Shown: positions 17,608 to 28,704 of the stretch, in pieces
Numbering within the stretch: the stretch's first letter is position 1
Layout of the letters: every line of letters starts with the position of its first letter
NCBI GenBank assembly: GCA_026710435.1
Contig: JAPOQZ010000013.1
Location: 1 to 64,000, forward strand
Direction: 5' to 3'
Source of the DNA: a bacterium
GTDB taxonomy: Bacteria > Actinomycetota > Acidimicrobiia > Spongiisociales > Spongiisociaceae
Length of the DNA stretch: 64,000 nt
The notes under the pieces: generated by a model
Databases searched by the model: none
Told to the model about the DNA's origin: nothing
What the model saw: the letters and a program-made list of their open reading frames with translations, nothing else
Program-made: the position numbers and the translations under genes

Positions 17608-17901
17608 ATGACCGAGCCGATCGGCCCCCTCGACGCTGCCTCCACTCCCGCTCCCGACCGGAGCCTTGAAACAGCCCATCGAGGAGCAACTTCGGCCGTC
17701 GCCGACGGCTGGGTGGCCGGGGGGTCCTTCTTCGGTGCCATCATGGCCGGAACACTGCTGGGATGGTTGCTCGATCGATGGCTCGGCACCGATCCGTGGC
17801 TGCTGGTGGTAGGGGTTGCAGCGGGATCGGGTACGGGCTTCCACCGCATGTGGCAGATTGGCAGTAGACCGACGGGAAAGCAGCCTGTAGATGTCAACTG
17901 A
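17608..17901 (+). CDS. AtpZ/AtpI-like ATP synthase accessory protein
   Basis: This 97-residue protein has a polar N-terminus of about 38 residues and then two hydrophobic segments (about 43-60 and 65-80) with GGSFFGAIMAGTLLGWLLDRWLG, the pattern of AtpZ/AtpI-type proteins encoded ahead of the F-type ATP synthase genes. Such proteins help assemble the c-ring or conduct ions. The gene is the first of the operon, and its end overlaps the next gene by 11 bases. The promoter suggests leaderless translation. Confidence 0.75.
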   Translation: MTEPIGPLDAASTPAPDRSLETAHRGATSAVADGWVAGGSFFGAIMAGTLLGWLLDRWLGTDPWLLVVGVAAGSGTGFHRMWQIGSRPTGKQPVDVN

Positions 17902-18355
17902 GACAGGCGTCCGGCAGGGATTGGACCGCTCCGAGATCGAGAGCTACATCGCAGGCCGTCCGCCCGTGGAGTTGCTGATGGCCCGGTCGATCGTGCGGAG
18001 GGTGGCAGTGGTGGGTCCGCTGCTGCTCGCGGTGTTCGGACTCGCTAGAGGCATCAATGGTCTCGTGGCAGCTGCGATCGGAGTCGTAATCGTCGCCGGT
18101 TACTATCTGCTGAGCGGCGCGATGATGTCGTGGTTGGCGAGGGTCTCGCTCGGGGCCTATCATGCCGGTGCCCTCTTCGGGTTCGTCGTACGTCTCGGCC
18201 TGATAGCGGCAACGATGCTGGCGGTCATTGCGCTGCTCGAGGTAGACCGGACGGCCCTAGGGCTGACCGTGATCGCCACCTATATCGTATTGCTGCTCCT
18301 GGAGGCGGCGGCGCTTGGAATCAACAGGGGAAGGAGTGAGCGGGCGCGTGGGTGA
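17891..18355 (+). CDS. AtpI-like ATP synthase membrane protein
   Basis: This 154-residue protein has four hydrophobic segments (about residues 37-55, 58-75, 85-120 and 122-145) and matches the ATP synthase I-like family (AtpI) by position and topology. AtpI aids c-ring assembly. It overlaps the gene before it by 11 bases and the atpB start by a few bases, which argues for one coupled operon. The sequence has no catalytic motif, so the call leans on context. Confidence 0.65.
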   Translation: MSTETGVRQGLDRSEIESYIAGRPPVELLMARSIVRRVAVVGPLLLAVFGLARGINGLVAAAIGVVIVAGYYLLSGAMMSWLARVSLGAYHAGALFGFVVRLGLIAATMLAVIALLEVDRTALGLTVIATYIVLLLLEAAALGINRGRSERARG

Positions 18356-19175
18356 CTTGATGATCCTGGCCGTAGCAGAGTGTGACGTAGAGGGTGCGGT
18401 GATCTGCGCCCCATCGAATGTCAACGAGTTGTTCGAGTTCACGAACCCCCTCTTCTCGATCGGAGGGTTCCATTTCACCCGTACCGTCTTCCTGATCTTC
18501 GCGGCAATGCTCGTGGTGCTCGGGATCTTGTACTTCGGTCTCCGCCGCCAGCAGCTGGTTCCCTCGAAGTTCGAGCTGGTCATGGAGAGCCTCATAGGTT
18601 TCGTCCGTGACGATATAGCCAAGGGAGTGATAGGACCCGAGCATGGCACCAAGTACCTCCCCTACCTGCTGTCGCTCTTCTTCTTCCTTCTGGTCGGGAA
18701 CCTGTTCGAGATCACGCCGTTGGTGAACTTCCCGATCACGTCCCGGATGGCGCTGCCAGCCTTCCTCGCCATCGTCACTTGGGTCATTTTCCTCATCGTG
18801 GGTTTCGCGAAGAACGGCTTCAAGCATTACTTCATCGACATGATCTGGCCGAAGTCGGTCCCGATCGCTCTCAGGTGGCTGGTGGGCATCATCGACGTGG
18901 TGTCGATATTCATCCTTCGCCCCATCACCCTGGCGGTCCGGCTCTTTGCGAACATGGTGGCCGGCCACCTGATGCTCACCCTGCTCCTGGTCTCCGGCGT
19001 CATCTTCGTAGCCAGCATCGGGGACATCGGAGCGAAAGCGGGAATAGGAGTGGTCTGGTTCGTCTTCGGGTTGGCGATCTTCGTATTCGAGCTCGTGGTC
19101 GCGATCCTGCAGGCCTACATCTTCACGCTGCTATCAGCGGTCTACATCCAGACCTCGCTGGAGCCGGCCCACTAG
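18348..19175 (+). CDS. atpB: ATP synthase F0 subunit a
   Basis: Subunit a forms the two proton half-channels beside the c-ring. The protein has five or more membrane segments. The key helix carries LAVRLFANMVAGHLMLTLL, with the essential arginine of the RLFANM motif, and a following helix includes FELVVAILQAYIFTLLSAVYI. I chose GTG 18348, with AAGGAG 11 bases upstream. ATG 18360 or TTG 18315 are alternatives. Homologues of this length (about 270-285) are typical. Confidence 0.94.
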   Translation: MGDLMILAVAECDVEGAVICAPSNVNELFEFTNPLFSIGGFHFTRTVFLIFAAMLVVLGILYFGLRRQQLVPSKFELVMESLIGFVRDDIAKGVIGPEHGTKYLPYLLSLFFFLLVGNLFEITPLVNFPITSRMALPAFLAIVTWVIFLIVGFAKNGFKHYFIDMIWPKSVPIALRWLVGIIDVVSIFILRPITLAVRLFANMVAGHLMLTLLLVSGVIFVASIGDIGAKAGIGVVWFVFGLAIFVFELVVAILQAYIFTLLSAVYIQTSLEPAH

Positions 19176-19498
<323 letters not shown>

Positions 19499-19499
<1 letters not shown>

Positions 19500-20080
19500 T
19501 GCGGATTCCCCGAATACGGCACATGATGGCGGCGCCACCGTTACTTCTCGCGGCGGAAGAGGGGGTAGACGAGAGCGGCAGTGGCATCGATCTCCTCCTG
19601 CCAGAGACCTCGGAGTTGATCGCCGGGGTGATCGCTTTCGCCATAATCTTCTTCTTCATCTGGCGATGGGTCGGGCCCATCCTCAGTGCGACCTTGGAGC
19701 GTCGCCAGGAGGCCGAGCGTTCCCGCCTAGAAGCAGCTGAGCAGACCCGCCAGGAGGCCGAGCAACTCGCCTCACGCTACCGGGAGCAACTCGCCGGAGC
19801 CAAGGACGAAGCAGCCCGGATCGTCGACGAGGCCCGCCAAGCTGCCGACGCGGTGAGGGCCGAGACGGTGAACAGGGCGCAGCAGGAGGCGGACGACATT
19901 GTCAGGCGGGCGCGGGACGAGGCGGCAGCCGAGGCACAGCGAGCACTGGACGCCGCTCGCTCGCAGGTGGCCAACCTGTCCATCGACCTAGCCGAGAAAG
20001 TTGTCGAGCAGACCCTCGATCGTCAGGCTCAACTCGGTCTGGTCGATAGCTACCTGGCGGAACTGGAGTCGGGCGAATAG
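19499..20080 (+). CDS. atpF: ATP synthase F0 subunit b
   Basis: Subunit b is the peripheral stalk. The protein has one membrane helix (about residues 40-60, AGVIAFAIIFFFIWRWVGP) followed by a long charged coiled coil (about 65-190) rich in E, A, R and Q. It starts ATG at 19499 and overlaps the atpE stop by one base. The first 35 residues are longer than in E. coli, as usual in Actinomycetota. The atpH start follows directly. Confidence 0.94.
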
Positions 20081-20614
20081 ATGGCAGACGAGAGGATCCG
20101 GGGTTACGCGGCGGCCATCTTCGAGTTGGCGAGGGGAGAAGACGTCCTGGAACGGGTTGAGGGCGAGTTATTCCGCGTGGCGCGGGCCCTCGATGGGTCG
20201 GACGACCTCAAGAACACGCTCAGCGATAACCGGCTACCGATGCAACGTAAGCAAAGCGTGATTGACGATCTGTTGGGAGGCCGCGCCCACTCCCTGACCA
20301 CTGCGTTCGTGAGCTTCGCCGTGGGGCTCGGTCGGGGTGGAGACTTGGCAGACATCGCCGACGAGTTCACGGCCCGCTCAGCCGCAGAACGGAACCGAGC
20401 AGTGGCCGAGGTACGCAGCGCCATCCCGCTGGACGATGCCACTATCGACCGGTTGGCGAGGGGGTTGGCCGCCCGAATCGGCAATCAGGTCGAAGTGCGG
20501 GTTGTTATAGACGAATCGATCCTGGGCGGTCTGGTGGCGACAGTGGGCGACACCGTGATCGACGGTTCGGTGAGAACGCGGCTCGAACAGTTGCGAGAAG
20601 CGGTGACCGGATGA
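20081..20614 (+). CDS. atpH: ATP synthase F1 subunit delta
   Basis: Subunit delta links the stalk to the top of the alpha3beta3 head. The 177 residues start MADERIRGYAAAIFELARGE and contain the helical N-terminal domain. The C-terminal region is ESILGGLVATVGDTVIDGSVRTRLEQLREAV, the conserved GG-hairpin of this family. It is separate from subunit b; the b-delta fusion of mycobacteria is absent here. It begins immediately after the atpF stop. Confidence 0.94.
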   Translation: MADERIRGYAAAIFELARGEDVLERVEGELFRVARALDGSDDLKNTLSDNRLPMQRKQSVIDDLLGGRAHSLTTAFVSFAVGLGRGGDLADIADEFTARSAAERNRAVAEVRSAIPLDDATIDRLARGLAARIGNQVEVRVVIDESILGGLVATVGDTVIDGSVRTRLEQLREAVTG

Positions 20615-20654
20615 TCAGAGCAGGATCGACCCGAGGATCTAGGAGAGAGTATCG

Positions 20655-22187
20655 ATGGCGCAGTTGACGATAAGTCCGCAGGACATCACCGCGGCGCTCC
20701 GCAAACACGTAGCGGACTGGTCACCCAGTCTCGAGCAGGAGACGGTCGGATACGTTACGTCGATTGCGGACGGTGTGGCTCGTGTCTCAGGGTTGCCCCA
20801 CGCGGCCGCATCTGAATTGCTGGAGTTCCCGGGCGGTCTTCTGGGTGTGACGCTCAACCTCGACGAGCATGACCTCGGCGTGGTGCTGATGGGCGAAGCC
20901 ACCCACATCGAGGAAGGGGATCCGGTCCACCAGACCGGGCGCGTGCTCTCCGTCCCGGTCGGGGATGCCCTCCTCGGCAGGGTGATCGACCCGGTGGGAC
21001 AGCCGCTGGACGGCAAAGGCGACATCCCTCAGAACCCTCGCCGGTTGCTCGAGGTACAGGCGCCGTCGGTCGTGCAACGCAAGCCGGTACACGAGCCTCT
21101 GCAGACCGGTATCAAGGCCATTGACTCGATGACCCCCATCGGGAAGGGTCAGCGCCAGTTGATCATCGGCGACCGCCAGACCGGCAAGACAGCGATTGTG
21201 GTGGACACGATCATCAACCAGAAACAGTTCCAGGGGACACCCGACGAGGTGAAGTGCATCTACGTCGCCGTCGGCCAGCGGGCCTCCACCGTGGCCGAGG
21301 TCGTGGCGTCCCTGGAGGAAGCAGGCGCCATGGAGTACACCGTAGTGGTGACCGCTGCGGCGTCGGCGCCCCCCGCTCTCCAGATGTACGCCCCCTATGC
21401 CGGATCGGCGATCGGGCAGCATTGGATGTACAACGGCCAGCATGCCCTGGTGATCTTCGACGACCTCACCAAGCAGGCGGTGGCCTACCGCGAGATCTCG
21501 CTTCTCCTGCGTCGTCCCCCAGGCCGGGAAGCCTTCCCCGGAGACGTCTTCTACCTGCACAGCCGCCTGCTCGAGCGGTGTGCCAAGCTCTCCGACGAAC
21601 TCGGTGGCGGTTCTCTCACCGGCCTCCCCTTGGTAGAGACCAAGGCCAACGACGTCTCCGCGTACATCCCGACGAACGTCATCTCGATCACCGACGGTCA
21701 GATCTTCCTTGAAACCGACCTGTTCTTCGCGGGCATCCGGCCGGCCATCAACGCCGGGATATCGGTCTCGCGGGTCGGTGGCAACGCTCAGACCAAAGCG
21801 ATGAAGAGAGTGGCCGGCACACTACGGCTGAACCTCGCCCAGTACCGCGAGCTGGAAGCCTTCGCCGAGTTCGGTTCGGAGTTGGACGCGGTGTCGCTCG
21901 CACAGTTGGAGCGCGGGCGGCGAGTGGTCGAAATCCTCAAGCAACCCCAATTCGAGCCGGTCCCGGTCGAGGAGCAGGTGCTGGTGATCTACGCGGTGTC
22001 GCAGGGACATTTCGACGAGATTCCCGTGCCGGACATCGCGCGCGCCGAGCACGAGTTACGGGACTTCGTCCGGGTCAGGCACTCGCACGTCCTGGAGGGC
22101 ATGAGGCGTACCGGCAACCTTCCGGAGGGTGACGATCTCGATGTTGCCATCTCCGCCTTCAGCGGGACGTTCGGGGGAGGGGAGTAG
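20655..22187 (+). CDS. atpA: ATP synthase F1 subunit alpha
   Basis: Alpha subunits carry the non-catalytic nucleotide sites of the F1 head. The 510 residues have the beta-barrel N domain, Walker [12 protein letters not shown] (about residue 172), the [32 protein letters not shown] block, and the [14 protein letters not shown] signature. The C-terminal helical domain is complete. The length is standard and the gap to atpG is 9 bp. Confidence 0.97.
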   Translation: MAQLTISPQDITAALRKHVADWSPSLEQETVGYVTSIADGVARVSGLPHAAASELLEFPGGLLGVTLNLDEHDLGVVLMGEATHIEEGDPVHQTGRVLSVPVGDALLGRVIDPVGQPLDGKGDIPQNPRRLLEVQAPSVVQRKPVHEPLQTGIKAIDSMTPIGKGQRQLIIGDRQTGKTAIVVDTIINQKQFQGTPDEVKCIYVAVGQRASTVAEVVASLEEAGAMEYTVVVTAAASAPPALQMYAPYAGSAIGQHWMYNGQHALVIFDDLTKQAVAYREISLLLRRPPGREAFPGDVFYLHSRLLERCAKLSDELGGGSLTGLPLVETKANDVSAYIPTNVISITDGQIFLETDLFFAGIRPAINAGISVSRVGGNAQTKAMKRVAGTLRLNLAQYRELEAFAEFGSELDAVSLAQLERGRRVVEILKQPQFEPVPVEEQVLVIYAVSQGHFDEIPVPDIARAEHELRDFVRVRHSHVLEGMRRTGNLPEGDDLDVAISAFSGTFGGGE

Positions 22188-22196
22188 CTCTCCACC

Positions 22197-24521
<2,325 letters not shown>

Positions 24522-24522
<1 letters not shown>

Positions 24523-24806
24523 TGGTCACCGCCACCACCATGATGCGCGTGGATGTCGTCTCTCCCGAGGCCGTCCTCTGGTCCGGGGAGGCCGGTTTCG
24601 TCGTTGCACGCACAGTGGACGGCGAGATCGGGATCCTGGCCCACCACGAGCCTCTCATGGCAGCTCTGGCCACCGGAGCGGTGGAGATCGAGACACGAGA
24701 GGAACGGGTCCGTGTCGACGTGGGAGGCGGCTTCCTCCAGATCGTCGACAACACCGTCACCGTCCTAGCCGACCAGGCCAAGCTCTCGAACGACCCAGCC
24801 GGCTAG
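24522..24806 (+). CDS. atpC: ATP synthase F1 subunit epsilon
   Basis: Epsilon binds gamma and the c-ring and can inhibit hydrolysis. The 94 residues form the N-terminal beta-sandwich (VDVVSPEAVLWSGEAGFVVARTVDGEIGILAHHEPLM in blocks) and end soon after it, so the two-helix C-terminal arm is largely missing. This short form is common in Actinomycetota. The GTG at 24522 overlaps the atpD stop; ATG 24540 or 24543 could serve instead. Confidence 0.92.
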
Positions 24807-24828
24807 CCCTAGACCTATTGCCCTGATT

Positions 24829-24852
24829 CGGGAATCTCGCTGAAGATTCCCG
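24829..24852 (+). terminator. Stem-loop ending the atp operon
   Basis: CGGGAATCT and AGATTCCCG form a 9-bp stem with a 6-base loop, 22 bp past the atpC stop and between the convergent atp operon and the P450 gene. There is no T tract. Confidence 0.55.
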
Positions 24853-24918
24853 TACCACCGACGACACCGGCCGTCCGGAGCAAGATCGAGACAATCGCCG
24901 TGCGTGTCGCCTCGATCG

Positions 24919-26142
24919 TCAGATGACTTCTAGTTCGAGGAAGTTGAAGCCGCGCAGGACGAACCGCGACGGTCGGACGGGTTCCTGTCCAAGCCGCAGC
25001 CTCGGCAACCTGGTTGCAAGCCTGTCTAGAGCTACCTCCACTTCGAGTCGGGCCAGGGGCGCACCGAGACAGTGGTGGATGCCACCTCCGAAGCTGACAT
25101 GGGTTGGGTCACCCCGCCCGATCCGGAATGAGTTCGGGTCCTGGAAGTGGCGCGGGTCACGATTGGCGCATCCGAGCAGCACGGTCACCTGCTCGTACTG
25201 GCCGATGGTCTGCCCGTCCACCTCGTAGCGGTCGGCCACCACCCAACGGTCGAAGGTCTGGATAGGTGCGTCCCAGCGGAACAGCTCCTCGACGGCGGTC
25301 GCCGGGGTCACGTTTCCACCGGTGAGGAGACGCCACTGGTCTGGATGTTGCATCAGGGCCGACATACCGTTTGCGAGGGTGTTGACGGAAGCCTCGTGGC
25401 CGGCGTTCAGGAGGGTGATGATCATCGACACGATCTGCGTGTCGGTCAGGGTTCCGTCTTCGGTCCTGGCGAAGCACAGGGCGGTGATCATGTCGTCGCG
25501 GGGGCGAGATCGCCGGCGGTCCATCAGGTCCTTGCAGTATTCGGTGAACTCGACGGAGGCGGTCACTGCCGCGCTGGTGTCCGCCGCGGTGATGTTGTAC
25601 TCGTACATCCGGGTGATCAGGCTCGACCACTCGAGCATCTGGCGCCAGTCCTCGATCGGGACGCCCAGCAACTCTGCGATGACCTGGACGGACAGGGGCG
25701 CCGCGTAGTCGTTGACGACATCGAAACGGCCACGCTCCACGATCGGGTCGAGCAGGCGATCGGCAAGCTCAACGATGCGGGGTCTCAGGCCGGCCACCCG
25801 GCGAATCGTGAAGGCCTTCGAGACCAGGCGGCGGATCTTCGTGTGGTTGGGTGGTTCCAACCACACGAGCGCCCAGTGCTCCACGTCGTAGTAGGGGGAC
25901 AACTCCTCGCGCAGCGGGGGGAGTCCCCACGCTGCCCGGTCGACGGTGGGCTGGTCGATCCGGCCCAGCCGTCGGTCCCGCAGCGCCCGACGGACGTCGG
26001 CGTGGCGAGTCAGGAACCAGATGGCCCGATCACCCTCGCGACCCTTCCCGCGAAAGATGGCTGTCTCCTCGCGTACCCGGTCGAAAGCCGGGTAGGGGTC
26101 GCGAAGGAATTCAGGGTCGTAGGCGTCAAGCACGAACGTCAT
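24919..26142 (-). CDS. Cytochrome P450
   Basis: This 407-residue monooxygenase carries the haem-binding signature FGGGIHHCLGAPLAR with the axial cysteine at C358, the ExxR pair in EELFRW and the I-helix block LNAGHEASVNT, in which the usual acid-alcohol pair is Glu-Ala rather than Asp/Glu-Thr. That is unusual and may alter oxygen activation. The enzyme looks soluble, and redox partners are not encoded nearby. The start at 26142 (MTFVLDAYDPEFLRDPYPAF) fits the family; a longer frame upstream is not needed. A TACGGT box 6 bases before the ATG suggests a leaderless transcript. The substrate cannot be inferred. Confidence 0.93.
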   Translation of the reverse strand: MTFVLDAYDPEFLRDPYPAFDRVREETAIFRGKGREGDRAIWFLTRHADVRRALRDRRLGRIDQPTVDRAAWGLPPLREELSPYYDVEHWALVWLEPPNHTKIRRLVSKAFTIRRVAGLRPRIVELADRLLDPIVERGRFDVVNDYAAPLSVQVIAELLGVPIEDWRQMLEWSSLITRMYEYNITAADTSAAVTASVEFTEYCKDLMDRRRSRPRDDMITALCFARTEDGTLTDTQIVSMIITLLNAGHEASVNTLANGMSALMQHPDQWRLLTGGNVTPATAVEELFRWDAPIQTFDRWVVADRYEVDGQTIGQYEQVTVLLGCANRDPRHFQDPNSFRIGRGDPTHVSFGGGIHHCLGAPLARLEVEVALDRLATRLPRLRLGQEPVRPSRFVLRGFNFLELEVI

Positions 26143-26148
26143 CGTCGA

Positions 26149-26154
26149 ACCGTA
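26149..26154 (-). promoter_or_regulatory. Putative leaderless -10 box of the P450 gene
   Basis: On the minus strand TACGGT fits TANNNT and is separated by 6 bases from the P450 ATG (26142), as in the ku, atp and moaA promoters. Confidence 0.35.
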
Positions 26155-26200
26155 ACAAACGCGTGCCTCCTTATGGGGAGGACGTTGTCCAGCAGGCGGA

Positions 26201-27643
26201 TCAGTCGACGAGCGGCCAGACGGCGTAGGTCGTGGCGCCGACGCCCGCTTCGAACTCGGACGCGGCCGCGTCGATCCTGCGGTAAGCGTCTTCTGCGTCG
26301 AATCGTGTGAACCGACCTTTGTCGAGGATGGCTTCCCCGTCGACGAATACTGTGTCGACGGTGCTCGAGGACCGGAAGTAGACGAGGTTGTCCACGGGAT
26401 CCCGGAACCGCGGGTAAGCCTCCGGCCTGTCCAGGCTGTGGATGACCAGGTCGGCCCGCTTGCCGATCTCAATAGAACCGACCTCGTTCTCAAGACCCAG
26501 CGCCTTGGCGCCGTGGAGGGTGGCCATCTCCAATACGGTCTCACCGGTTAGGACCGGCAACTCACCCCGGAATTCACGGAAGCCGACCGCGGCAAGGTAG
26601 GCCTGCCGGAGCAGGTCCCGGCGCCCGCTGTAACCGTCGGAACCGAGAGCCACCTGCACACCTTTGGCGAGCATCTCGGGGAACGACCCGTTCCGGATGG
26701 CGCCCATCCCACGTCTCAGCGAGGCAGCCGGACAGTGCACCACGCGTGTGCCCGAGTCGGCCACCAGGTCGACCTCGGTGGGGGACAGATGGTTCATGTG
26801 CACGAGGGTCAGGTTCTCGTCCAGCACCCCGATCTCGGCCAGATGCTCGATGGGGCGGCATCCGTAGAGCGATTCAGAGATGGTCACCTCCTCGGGATCC
26901 CAGGACTGGTGCATGATCATCGGCGCCCCGTGGCGCCGGGCCAGGGCCTGAGCCGCGATCAGCAACTCGTCGGAGCAGCGCATGCAGCCGTACATCGTCG
27001 CTCCGCCTCGGACCCGCCCACCGTCCCGAAACGGGTAGCGGGTCATCTGTTCGTCAAGTCTCTCGACGCAGACCCGTGTGGGGGTTCGGAGTACCTCGGC
27101 TTCTTCCTCGGACATCGCACCGGCGGAGGTGTCACGACCCGGTACCTGTGGGTTGAAGTCGAGCATCGAGTTACCGGGCATGCCCCGCATCCCAACCTTC
27201 TCGATCGCCCGCACGGTCTCATCCAGGAAGAACGAGCCGCCGGTGTCGCTGTAGGCCGTGGTCCCGTTGGTCACCATCTCCATGCACGAGAGAAGCGCTC
27301 CCAGATTGTCGGTCTCCGGCTTCCGAAAAGTGAACAACCAGTCGTCCACGGCCCCGTAATCGGCATGGTCCTTGGGCGCCATTCCCCGGCTGAGTTCGGA
27401 GCTACCGGCGTGGACATGGGCGTCGATCAGGCCGGGGTGGACCAGTGCACCCCTTAGATCTCGTGTGGATGTGGTGGCGGTCACGGTGGCAACCTCGCTA
27501 TCCGGTCCGACCGAAACGATGATCCCGTCCCGGATGGCGACCGCGCCGTCAACAAGGATACGCCGCTGGCGGTCCATCGTCAGGATCCGGCCGTGCCTGA
27601 GCAGCAGATCGACCCTGGCCTCGTTGCCAACCTCGCCCCTCAT
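26201..27643 (-). CDS. Amidohydrolase (MTA/SAH deaminase or TrzA-like)
   Basis: This 480-residue metal hydrolase belongs to the amidohydrolase superfamily, near 5-methylthioadenosine/S-adenosylhomocysteine deaminases and s-triazine hydrolases. The start has LLLRHGRILTMD and the HPGLIDAHVHAGSSE metal-binding strand. Further metal ligands are MIMHQSW, LVHMNHL and LGSDGYSGRRD. The C-terminal IGKRADLVIHSLDRPEA is family-typical. The true substrate is unknown; deamination or dechlorination-type hydrolysis of a nitrogen heterocycle is the family's usual chemistry. It is divergent from the phosphotriesterase-like gene. A paralogue lies at 51044-52498 beside a second phosphotriesterase-like gene. Confidence 0.85.
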   Translation of the reverse strand: MRGEVGNEARVDLLLRHGRILTMDRQRRILVDGAVAIRDGIIVSVGPDSEVATVTATTSTRDLRGALVHPGLIDAHVHAGSSELSRGMAPKDHADYGAVDDWLFTFRKPETDNLGALLSCMEMVTNGTTAYSDTGGSFFLDETVRAIEKVGMRGMPGNSMLDFNPQVPGRDTSAGAMSEEEAEVLRTPTRVCVERLDEQMTRYPFRDGGRVRGGATMYGCMRCSDELLIAAQALARRHGAPMIMHQSWDPEEVTISESLYGCRPIEHLAEIGVLDENLTLVHMNHLSPTEVDLVADSGTRVVHCPAASLRRGMGAIRNGSFPEMLAKGVQVALGSDGYSGRRDLLRQAYLAAVGFREFRGELPVLTGETVLEMATLHGAKALGLENEVGSIEIGKRADLVIHSLDRPEAYPRFRDPVDNLVYFRSSSTVDTVFVDGEAILDKGRFTRFDAEDAYRRIDAAASEFEAGVGATTYAVWPLVD

Positions 27644-27762
27644 TCGTTCACCTCCTGCTGCCAGCCTACGGCGACGCTCGGTGGTGCGCCAAGGCAGCCT
27701 CCGGGGCGTTAAAGTCCAGATTCGCCGACCCGCACCGAGGGCCGGGATTGGAGGAAGGTCGG

Positions 27763-28704
27763 ATGAGCGACTCCGGAACCGTGATGACAGTACTGGGACC
27801 GGTAGCAGGCACGGATCTCGGCTTCACGCTTCCCCACGAGCACATCTACTGCACCCTTCGCCATGCCGACTACCGCTACGACGTAGCCGACCAGTTCGTG
27901 GACGAGGACGTGATGGCGGACGAGATAACCGCCTTCGCCGATCTCGGCGGCACCGCCATCTTCGATTTGAGCGTTCCCGACAACGGTCGGTCCCCCCGGA
28001 GGTTGCGGACGTTGTCAGAGAGGACCGGCGTGCACCTTGTCATGGGCTGCGGCTGGTACCGGGGTAACTACTACCTGCCCGAGGAACGTATCGACCGGCG
28101 GTCGACCGACGATCTCGCCGAGGAGTTGATCGGGGAGATCACCAATGGGGTGGGCGACACGGGAATCCGCCCGGGGGTGATCGGTGAGATCGGATCCGAG
28201 AAGGACTGGGTTTCACCCGCCGAGGAAAGGGTACTGCGGGCCGTGGCCCGGGCACACAAGGCCACCGGTCTGGCCATCGGAGCGCTCCACGCGATCGGTC
28301 CGGTCGCCCCCCAGCAGTTGACCATCCTCGAGGAGGAAGGCGCTGACTTGAGCCGGGTGGCGGTGGCCCATTGCGACGCCTACCCGCATCTCCGCTACCT
28401 GCTAGGGCTCCTCGAGCGAGGTGTGTACATCATGTTCGACAACTGCGGCCAGTTCCGGGGAATGGGTCAGTTCGAAGGACGGATCCTCGACCTGATCCGG
28501 GAACTGTTGGACCGGGGGTTCGAGGACCGGATGATGCTGTCCCACGATGTCTGCAAGCTGGGACAGCTACGGATACACGGAGGCACCGGGTTCGTCTACC
28601 TGTCCGAGACGTTCCTACCGGCCCTCTCCGCCAAGGGTGTGCCGGACAGGACGATCAGTACCCTCACTCTTGACAACCCCCGGCGTTGGCTGACCGGCGT
28701 ATGA
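27763..28704 (+). CDS. Phosphotriesterase family hydrolase
   Basis: This 313-residue protein is a TIM-barrel metal hydrolase of the phosphotriesterase (PTE/PHP) group. LPHEHIY gives the first metal pair (H25, H27). GVIGEIGSEK probably gives the bridging carboxylate in place of the carbamylated lysine. ALHAIGP, AHCDAYPH and SHDVCK supply the remaining His and Asp ligands. Natural members of this group mostly hydrolyse lactones or esters, not organophosphates. GGAGGAAGG precedes ATG 27763. Its stop overlaps the next gene (ATGA). A close paralogue lies at 50064-51005. Confidence 0.88.
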   Translation: MSDSGTVMTVLGPVAGTDLGFTLPHEHIYCTLRHADYRYDVADQFVDEDVMADEITAFADLGGTAIFDLSVPDNGRSPRRLRTLSERTGVHLVMGCGWYRGNYYLPEERIDRRSTDDLAEELIGEITNGVGDTGIRPGVIGEIGSEKDWVSPAEERVLRAVARAHKATGLAIGALHAIGPVAPQQLTILEEEGADLSRVAVAHCDAYPHLRYLLGLLERGVYIMFDNCGQFRGMGQFEGRILDLIRELLDRGFEDRMMLSHDVCKLGQLRIHGGTGFVYLSETFLPALSAKGVPDRTISTLTLDNPRRWLTGV

